From contig NC_079514.1 of assembly GCF_000801105.2 (NCBI RefSeq), positions 20,004,293 through 20,068,292 on the forward strand: a stretch of 64,000 nucleotides of DNA. The letters are read 5' to 3'. The notes beneath the pieces are model-generated. The model had not been told where the DNA came from, made no database searches, and worked only from the letters and a program-made list of their open reading frames with translations. Shown in pieces: positions 56,866 through 64,000 of the stretch. Within the stretch, counting starts at the first letter, position 1; every line of letters starts with the position of its first letter. This DNA is from Raphanus sativus. Lineage: Eukaryota; Streptophyta; Magnoliopsida; Brassicales; Brassicaceae. Made by a program: the position numbers and the translations under genes.

Positions 56866-58442
56866 AAAAGCAATGCGTAGACTCTGGTGGTCAACATATA
56901 AAGAGACACACTTTGCCATGGATAACATGGGATAAGATCACAAATGCAAAACAGGATGGTAGGTTAGACTTCAGAGACATGCTTGCTTTCAATAAAGCCC
57001 TTTTTGCTAAACAAGCATGGAGATTAATCACTAACCCTTCCTCTTTGTTTTCCCGTGTTTACAAGACCAAATATTTCAGGAACACAGAATTCTTTACAAA
57101 CACTAGTTACCCAACGTCAAGCTATGCATGGATGAGTATCATTCAAACCCAGCCTCTGATTAGAAGGGGTGCTAAATGGATTATAGGCAATGACTATAAA
57201 GTCAGGGTTTGGAAAGACAATTGGTTAATCGAAGAGGCAGACACAGCACCAACAGGACCTGGTGTCCTGTTGTATCCTGAACTGCTTGTTAAAGATCTCT
57301 TCATACCAGGTACTAATATATGGAATGAACATATTATAAGACACTTGGTTCGTGAAAAAGATGCTTGCAAAATCTATCTATGAGGTCTAGTTAACATGAA
57401 GTCAGGATATACTTGGGGTTACAATAACTGGGGTATCTACACTGCCAAGTCTGGGATACTATCTTCAAAGTGCACTAGACAGAGAGGCTCCAACCCACAA
57501 GATCCGCCATTACCCCAATCTCAAGTCTGGACTAAAACGATCAAGAAAATATGGAGGGCAAATGTACGGCCTAAGATCAAGACTTTCTGGTGGACCATGA
57601 GAAGAGTACTGACCATATGCTCCTTCATTGTCGCGTTGCTAAAGAACTATGATCTCTTAGGACGCAGGGTTCTAATTTTAATTTGGATCATTACTGGCTT
57701 ATAACACTGCTCTCAATTTGCTGCAATATGTGCTAGATGGAAATCACGTAGATGTACAATCTAGCTTCATGCTGTTCCTGGGGTGGAGGATCTGGAAAAT
57801 CGAGCAATAAGGGGTGTGATAGGTAGGTGATGTAAGTGCTGTCCATAGCCCTATTTATTTATACAGCACTAAATTCAGAGCAATCAAGCTTTAAGTTTTT
57901 TTATTTAAACCACAGCTTTTGAAATAATTTACAGCTGCATGGTACTCTACAGAGCCAAATATCTAAAGCAATTTTTAGGGCTTTCTATAAAATTTACATC
58001 AATAAAATCTAAAGTCACAACAAAAAGTCTACAATTTTTTTTCTAAAAATTATAGCTATAGCGATTACTAATCAGACCCAAGATATCGTTTGAAAATAAA
58101 AGAGAACATATCAACAACATTATACGTACTGCAGTAATGGATGTAATGCTGTGGGAAGAAGCGATAACAATGGATGGAGAACCCACACAGGTTAGATTTA
58201 ATTATACACCAACAATCATTACTGAGATTCTCCCACCACATGCAGAGTATTAAGCATCGTAGATGCTTCATGGAAGTCTCCAACTGAAAAACTCGGTATT
58301 GAGTGGTCCTTGTTCAAGAAAGAAGGCACTTAAAGACTTCAAGGAAGTGCTGCAATGGAGCTCATTCACCTTTGGCTGCAGAAACAAATGTGATGTGGCA
58401 TGCTGTTCATCAACTAGATATCCTGTCCTACAACAATGTGGC
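56866..58442 (+). pseudogene. LINE ORF2 C-terminal relic (plus), split by a MITE
   Basis: Plus-strand text follows the end of a plant L1-type ORF2. After an opening like RRLWWSTYK come PWITWDKITNAKQDGRLDFR, DMLAFNKALFAKQAWRLITN, YAWMSIIQTQPLIRRGAKWI and DYKVRVWKDNWL. An in-frame TGA stands at 57381-57383. The zinc-region phrases IYTAKSG and VRPKIKTFWWTMRRVLT follow. After the MITE (57811-58079) an RNase H start is readable at about 58265-58330 (DASWKSPTEKLGIEWSLFKK), ending in LDILSYNNVA at 58442, where an LTR-like sequence begins. RT catalytic parts are missing, so it is non-functional. Confidence 0.75.
57811..58079. mobile_element. Harbinger/Tourist-type MITE, copy 2 (about 268 bp)
   Basis: It shares its whole interior with copy 1 (49837-50112): GCACTAAATTCAGAGCAATC, ACAGCTTTTGAAATAAT and CTCTACAGAGCCAAATAT. 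It starts GGGTGTGATAGG and ends GATTACTAATCAGACCC. The left flank has TAA; the right flank is AAG, so the duplication is imperfect. It has inserted in the LINE relic. Confidence 0.7.
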
Positions 58443-60125
58443 TGTAACACCCATATTTTTCAAAATAATATAATAAATAATAATCTCTAAAAATCTTCAT
58501 TTATTACTCATCATAAATCATCTCAAATCACCATTAATCCAATAAATAACCATAAATCCAAATAATAGTATAAATCCCGAAAATGTAGATAAAAGCTTAT
58601 AACCAAATGTCTTAAAATAAGAAATAAACTCCCAAAAACACAAATTCAAAAGCAATTACTCCTACTGACCAGTCTCACCCGAAAGAGGATGAAAAAGAGG
58701 AGACTGAGTAATATGGGAGTCACTCAGTTGGGTATGGGATACTAAACACGCAAACCACTGACTTGAGTAAGTAGAACTCTCATTATGAAAGTTTAGCTCT
58801 AACATGAACACACACGATGTCTAGTTCACCACACAAACAAAAACAATGCGATGATAGTACACAGCAAACCCATACACCCGCATTTCCTCATAAGTATATA
58901 ACACATACTATAGTACAATATGTCTCTGTAACCCCGCACACCATAATCTGCGTAGATATGCAAATGTTTATGCACCCTGCCTACACACAAATCTGCGTCG
59001 CTAGTTCAGACGTCTCTAGGCCCCCGCATACCATATCTGTGTCGCTAACTCAAGCATCTCTGGGCCCCCGCACACCATATCCACGTTGATAGCTCAGACA
59101 TTTCTGAACCCCCGTACACCACATAGTCTGTACTATATAACTATATATATATATATATATCAACACTTAACATCAAACAAACCAATCAATAGTTGAATCT
59201 ACTAGACCCCTAGTTCAGGTTACAATGAATAAACTAACTACCAAATACGACTCAAACAGATTCAATTCATGCATCGAAAACTAAACTATGATAGAAGAAT
59301 TCTATACTGGTACGGGATTTACGGAATAGACCCTCACATTAGCCAATATCGGAGAACCGGATGAAATTAGGAAAATAGAGAAGATGACTTGATCACCAAG
59401 GAAAACTAGAGTTTCACATCTGGGTCTTGGCCACACATCTCAACACTCAAGAAAATAAATCAGTGATGACCCACAATCTCATCTTGGATAAAGATAAACA
59501 AAAAAAGGAAATAATTAGGGCTATGCCTTGATAGCTTGTTACGCAAGAAAGCTAAGAGTAAAGTACTCAACCTTTGCTCACGTTCTCCATAATTATTTGG
59601 CTCCAGTATGTTACGGCTACAAAGCACTTCCCTGACATTAAACCTTTGTCTTCGTGGTTAGGGACTTGTGGCGGCTCCGGCTGCGTTTGTCTCTTCCCAA
59701 CGTCCCAAGATCTTAACCTCTCGGATCTATTGCGTAAAAGCATCAATGATATCAGACAACAGTAGGACTTCTCCTGGTGACTGTTCCAGCGACGAAGGCG
59801 TTGCTCTCCCATGAACACTGATTGGTGATGGACATAAAGAGTCACGGCTTCATCTCCTCTTGGCTTTGCTCACATGAGAACACGTGAGGTGTGGAGAATA
59901 ACAAAGAGAGATAAACCATGGGATAGATCAAAGAAGGAGATGAAGGATATGAAACTAAAGAGAAACACAACGTCATCTTTTTTCACGGCCATGACGGCAG
60001 CTTTTTTTAGGTTTTCTTTTTGAGGATGAAAGAAGCATAAGAATGTATATAAGTGAAGGGTACGCCTGCGCTTAAGAAGAGAAGAAGGCTTTTCAATTTG
60101 GTTTAATAAAAAAAGGATTGGTCAA
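58443..60125 (+). mobile_element. LTR-like sequence, probably gypsy type, right end not placed
   Basis: It starts TGTAACACCC right where the LINE RNase H reading is cut (after 58442), the kind of start common in plant gypsy LTRs. A TATA-like TGTATATAAG is at about 60042-60051. No CA end with a GTGGC duplication was found, so the element is truncated, perhaps by the Athila-like LTR starting at 60126. No coding sequence. Confidence 0.35.
58915..59130. repeat. 44-bp tandem repeat
   Basis: The unit TCTCTGGGCCCCCGCACACC, then ATATCTGYGTCGCTAGCTCA, recurs at about 58922, 59013, 59057 and 59101. Steps are 44 bp, with a diverged double unit first. It lies within the LTR-like region. Confidence 0.75.
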
Positions 60126-61601
60126 TGATACCACTCAAATTATCCTAACAAGTGATCTTACTTTCTCAAATAAGAGGTTCGATTGTAGTACTTAGGGATC
60201 GAATCCACAAAGAGCTAAGACACACACTAGATCTAATAATTATGAGATTAAGCTAGGCTAATAATTTATAAAACTGTAAATAGATATGGTAAAGCAGTAA
60301 ATAAAATAGTAAACAAGATGAACAATATAATTGTTCAGCTTAGCAAAGAGTTGTTTGATGGAATGATGGTAGCTAGATCTAGGACTTCTATTCATGTGTT
60401 AGAGATTATAATGATATATAGACTAAGGCATGATACTATAGAACTAAACCTATAAGAATAACCGATCAACTCTCGTTGCCTAGGTTATCTATTACTAGAT
60501 CCAAGAACTCAAACTCTCGATGTCAATTCTAGGAAAGCATCGATCGATGCCGGATTAGGCGTATCGATCGACAAGCCTTGTGTCGTACCGATTGATATCT
60601 CTATAGGAGAATTGATCGATACGATACTAGTAAGCTTTGAGCGCGAGTTGAATATATGTTCACTAGGGTTTCTAAACCAGATCTCGCTGTTATCTAGCAA
60701 TCCTAGCTCAGAGAAGACATGTCAGATAAGAGACCAAGCTCTCGCTTGTGCCTAATGATTCTATGATCAAGTTCAGGTTAATTACTCCTAAACAAGCATT
60801 AAGAACAATCTTCAATGATGAATATCACAACTTAGCAATTATATATTTGAGGCTAATCCCTTTAACCTATCTGAACCCTAAACCTAACAGGTGGATCTAT
60901 TCAGACATGATAATTGTCACAGAAATCATAGATGAATAGATGAAATTGCAATAGATAAATAAACCAAAAGCAAAGGAGTTCCATGAGGACTATGAATGAG
61001 TTCCTCTCTTCTCTCCTAAACTAAGAACAATGAATCAAAAGAAAGCGTAGAAAACGTCTAAAGCGTAGCCGTCAACAATGGCTTAGAAATATCATAAATA
61101 GGGGTTTTGGTCGTCCAAAGGCATTCTGGTAATTTGTGGTGACTCCTGGGCTTCAGTCGGTCATGAAATATACTCGGCCCACATTCTGATGTCCCTATCG
61201 ATCGACATGCAGTGTGCTGCATCGATCGACATAAAATCCTTTTCTCGACAGCTTCCTCTCGCGAGGCAGACTTACCACTCTTCAGTAAAACGGGCATAAC
61301 TTCTGCTACAGAATTCGGATTGACCTCAGACCGGTGGTATTGGAAAGCTAACTCAAAGCTCTATCCTGTGTCAAAATATGGACTAAATATAACGGTGGGA
61401 AGGTCTCCATAGAGAGCTAAACATCGGAAGTGTCTGTGCAGTTCTGCACTGCGAAAGACTCCAAAAGGCACCAAAATCACCTTATATCTCCAAATTGTCC
61501 ATGAACCTGTAAATACTCTAAATAGACTCCAATACATAATAAAAAGTATATAAAACACTTATATACCATGGGTAAAAATAGGTAAAATTCATGGTATATC
61601 A
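60126..61601 (-). repeat. 3' LTR of the Athila-like element (1476 bp)
   Basis: It starts TGATACCACTC and ends TGGTATATCA, so the termini form a short inverted repeat, TGATA...TATCA. It contains several copies of the palindrome-rich phrase ATCGATCGAY (about 60540, 60560, 61198 and 61221). The partner LTR is outside the window. Confidence 0.55.
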
Positions 61602-61618
61602 ACTCCTCCAGACTTACC
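61602..61618 (-). other. Polypurine tract of the Athila-like element
   Basis: The plus strand reads ACTCCTCCAGACTTACC next to the LTR, giving GGTAAGTCTGGAGGAGT on the minus strand directly before TGATATACC. Related CCCCCAGACTT words recur inside the element. Confidence 0.5.
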
Positions 61619-62625
61619 CTTTTGATTGTCTTCAAGCAAAACCAACAGGCAGTCTCTCTGAAAGAGGTTTGAAAACAGCAGAGATTCAAAGGATTTTAAA
61701 AACTCAGTTCATCATCTCTTTAGTAGTGCAAACCAAATCATTAAACATCCTAACCTTAGAAGCACATTATACAATATCCTAGTATAGCAACCAAATTCAC
61801 CTAGTCAACAACCTAACAGATCCTGTCTGACAATCCCCTCTACTAACATCATTTCTTGCATAAAAATAAATGTGTAGGCTTTACCTTAGGAGTATCGATC
61901 AAAGGACACATGGATTCAACTCAAACAAGTTTCTGAACACACATGTAGTCTTCTCTTATCCCTTTCTCCCCTCATCTCTCTTCTCTGAATCTCTTATTAG
62001 TTTTAATTTCAACAGGTTTTGATGCCAACACAGTTCATCTAGTCTATCTCATTGACATTGCATTTGTAATCTCATTGACATTGCATTTGTAACTCATACA
62101 TTTTGACAAAGTGTAGCGAATATTGGGGTCACAGGAAATTTACCTATCCCTCGTTTCCACAATGTGTGATCATCCTTGAGATTTAGAATAATGGGGTCGC
62201 AGGTAATTTACCTATCCCTCTGCCTCTCAAGAAATCATATCAATCTTTTCTTTAAAAAATTAGATCTTGAGATGCCGAAGAAAGAGAAGGAGGGGAACCA
62301 GAAACACACAGACTTTTTACCTTCCAGACTTGCAGGAGGATTCTGATCCCTTGTATACCAAACCCCAAGACAAGCAAATCATGTCAAATTAGGTTGGAGG
62401 TCAGCTTTGGTTCCTTCAAACAATCTCAGCAAGTGCAAACATAGTTGACATGTTGATCCACTTTAGTATCTCTAGTACTTCTGCAGTCAGTAAGTCTAAG
62501 ACTGGTATAAAGAGTGGTTAGATGACAAGTAGTAAATCGATTAAGATTATATCCCCTTCTTGACTCAATAAAAACTTTTTTGAAAACGTTTTAAATAAGA
62601 CTCATAAAGTAGATAATCGTTAGTA

Positions 62626-63360
62626 ATTCCCCCAGACTTAAATTACACTGTCCCCAGTGTAACACAGTCGGTGGTAAGGTGAAAATCATAAAGCAATAGA
62701 ACAAAATTAACAAGTAAGAACGATATACCAGCTCGCTAATGTCAGTGACGATCAACACAATGAAGTGAAAATCGATCGTTGTAGATGAAGCGCTGTCGAA
62801 CGATATCGGATATGGTCTCATCAGTCGATGGCTAGAGAGATCGTTTGACACAATGAAGAGACTATCGATCGTGTGATATGAAGTGCTGGCGATCGATATC
62901 GAACTGGTCTCATCGGGCAATGTGCTGAGCAATCGTTTACCTGGATCTTTTTTTTTTAGATATTTTTGTAAACTAACTAAAACATAATATCAATAGAACC
63001 TCCCCCAGACTTAAAACAACATTGTTACCAGTGTTATACAATCTAAGATTGGTGGAAGAATAAATCATAAGGACAATAATTAACAAGGAAAAACAGTATA
63101 CCTAACTTTGATGTGAATATCAATCAACACAGTTAAGTGACGATCGTTACCCTTGATGCTCTGTCGATCGACACAGTTAAGTGGCGATCGATCGATGCTA
63201 GTGATGCTCTGTCGACCGATGCTGGCCAGCCATGGTCGATTCCTGTGAAAACTCATCTTCCTTGATTCTATCCCCTGTATTTTTACTTAACATAAAACAC
63301 TAAAATAAAACACTAAAAGTCAGTAACAGATAAATATAAAACCAATAATAATTTTTTTTT
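62626..63360. repeat. Roughly 370-bp direct repeat in the 3' non-coding region of the Athila-like element
   Basis: Two successive modules begin at about 62628 and 62999. Each runs CCCCCAGACTTA, then CCAGTGTNAYACA, GGTGGNARR, AAATCATAA, ATTAACAAG and CAACACA, and then ATCGATCGAT-type words. They are diverged but collinear. Confidence 0.6.
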
Positions 63361-63369
63361 GATGAACAG

Positions 63370-63500
63370 TGACTCTGCTACAGTAGCGTTCCTATAGTGA
63401 TTCTGCTACAGTAACTCTGCTACAGTGTCGTTCGGTTTGCTTGCTACAGTATCGATCGATGTCCTCGCTACAGTGTCGCTCGGTACTATAGCTACAATAT
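63370..63500. repeat. GCTACAGT short tandem repeat
   Basis: GCTACAGT or a variant occurs about eight times at 12-25 bp steps, interspersed with GTCGTTCGG and ATCGATCGATG. Confidence 0.65.
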
Positions 63501-64000
63501 CATGCGTACTGTTCACCTCTTTTTTTTTACCTGCAATAATTAAAAACAAAAATTAGTAGTATATGAGAATAAAACCATATTTAAAATAAACCTAACAGTG
63601 GGTTGCCTCCCACTCAGCGCTTATTTTTAGTCATTAGCTTGACTTCTGGAGATCTGATTTAGTGCGGATGAGAATGATAATATGCTCCAAAACAGATCTC
63701 AATGTCCAATCTTTGAGGCTCTATCATTCTTGTGTAAAAGCCTCTTCCATAGACTTTTCTCCTTTGTCTATCATCTCAGCAATAAGAAGTGCTCGAAGCT
63801 TTGCAAACGGCTGTGAGAAGTTTCTCCTGCGCACTTTTGATTTCCTAACACCATCTCAGAAGTGAAGAATCAAAGGTAACTGAGGATTTCTCTTTGTTCG
63901 TTTTCCCTTCTTCCCAATTCCTCCTCTTCTTTCCCCCAGACTTGTCTGATCGCGTGGTGGTATCTCCATCAAAAATATTTCCACACACATCAAACTCCTT

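Larger units (their letters stand above)
60126..64000 (-). mobile_element. 3' part of an Athila-like Ty3/gypsy element (continues beyond the window)
   Basis: A long LTR (60126-61601) is followed by a minus-sense polypurine tract and then non-coding 3' DNA, so the element is on the minus strand with its gag-pol beyond 64000. The end of the internal part (about 63598-63640, minus sense) contains GCGCTGAGTGGGAGGCAACC. I recognise this as text found just after integrase in Athila-type elements. Long LTRs and an extended 3' non-coding stretch fit that lineage. No coding domain is within the window, so the lineage is an inference. Confidence 0.5.

Noticed and set aside
58068..58490. Short overlapping frames on both strands
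   Set aside because: They are frames through the LINE RNase H remnant and the MITE end, not separate genes.

Overview
The window is nuclear DNA from a flowering plant, most likely a Brassicaceae species (Brassica/Raphanus type), from a transposon-rich region. Three things point there: Tat- and Athila-type Ty3/gypsy elements, Harbinger and Stowaway MITEs, and one compact gene whose last 13 residues are nearly the Arabidopsis PIP1 peptide. Only one host gene is well supported, the minus-strand secreted-peptide gene at 55964-56206. Almost everything else recognisable is mobile DNA, much of it nested.

Layout. 253-970: hAT-like non-autonomous element. 2060-4400: decayed LINE ORF2 (minus). 4560-9473: decayed Tat-type gypsy element with its left LTR, two tandem antisense additional-ORF modules and a protease scrap. 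10062-10440: palindromic copia/TRIM-like relic. 13991-25678: Tat element copy A, inserted in a GA microsatellite and containing a 100-N gap. 26525-28450: Harbinger transposase pseudogene split by a solo LTR (27060-27802). 28700-30060: roughly 100-bp minisatellite with a hAT element inside. 31580-36115 and 50116-50450: array rich in GAAGTCTTC with inverted roughly 450-bp units, interrupted by a TIR transposon (36116-38358), a Harbinger MITE and Tat copy B (38429-49832). 55328-55566: Stowaway-type MITE. 55964-56206: PIP1-like gene. 56866-58442: LINE relic (plus) carrying a second copy of the Harbinger MITE. 58443-60125: LTR-like DNA. 60126-64000: 3' part of an Athila-like element.

Copy B is the centrepiece. 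It has two 548-bp LTRs differing at 2 sites, a CTAAG target duplication, a PBS and an open coding set. On the minus strand, gag-protease and RT-RH-aRH-INT lie in one frame separated by a single UAG, in the context CAA-UAG-CAA-UUA. That is the classical tobamovirus read-through context, so Pol is probably made by stop-codon suppression. On the opposite strand, between integrase and the 3' LTR, lies an additional gene of four inferred exons (755 codons). Its product would have a basic N-terminus, a 'putative gypsy type transposon' (Transposase_28-like) segment and a long coiled coil. The two transcription units converge on a 28-bp-period minisatellite. Copy A is nearly the same element, but it has lost its PBS, carries many one-base indels and contains an apparent assembly overlap around the gap.

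All exon structures, domain names and lineage assignments were made by reading the sequence without database searches.
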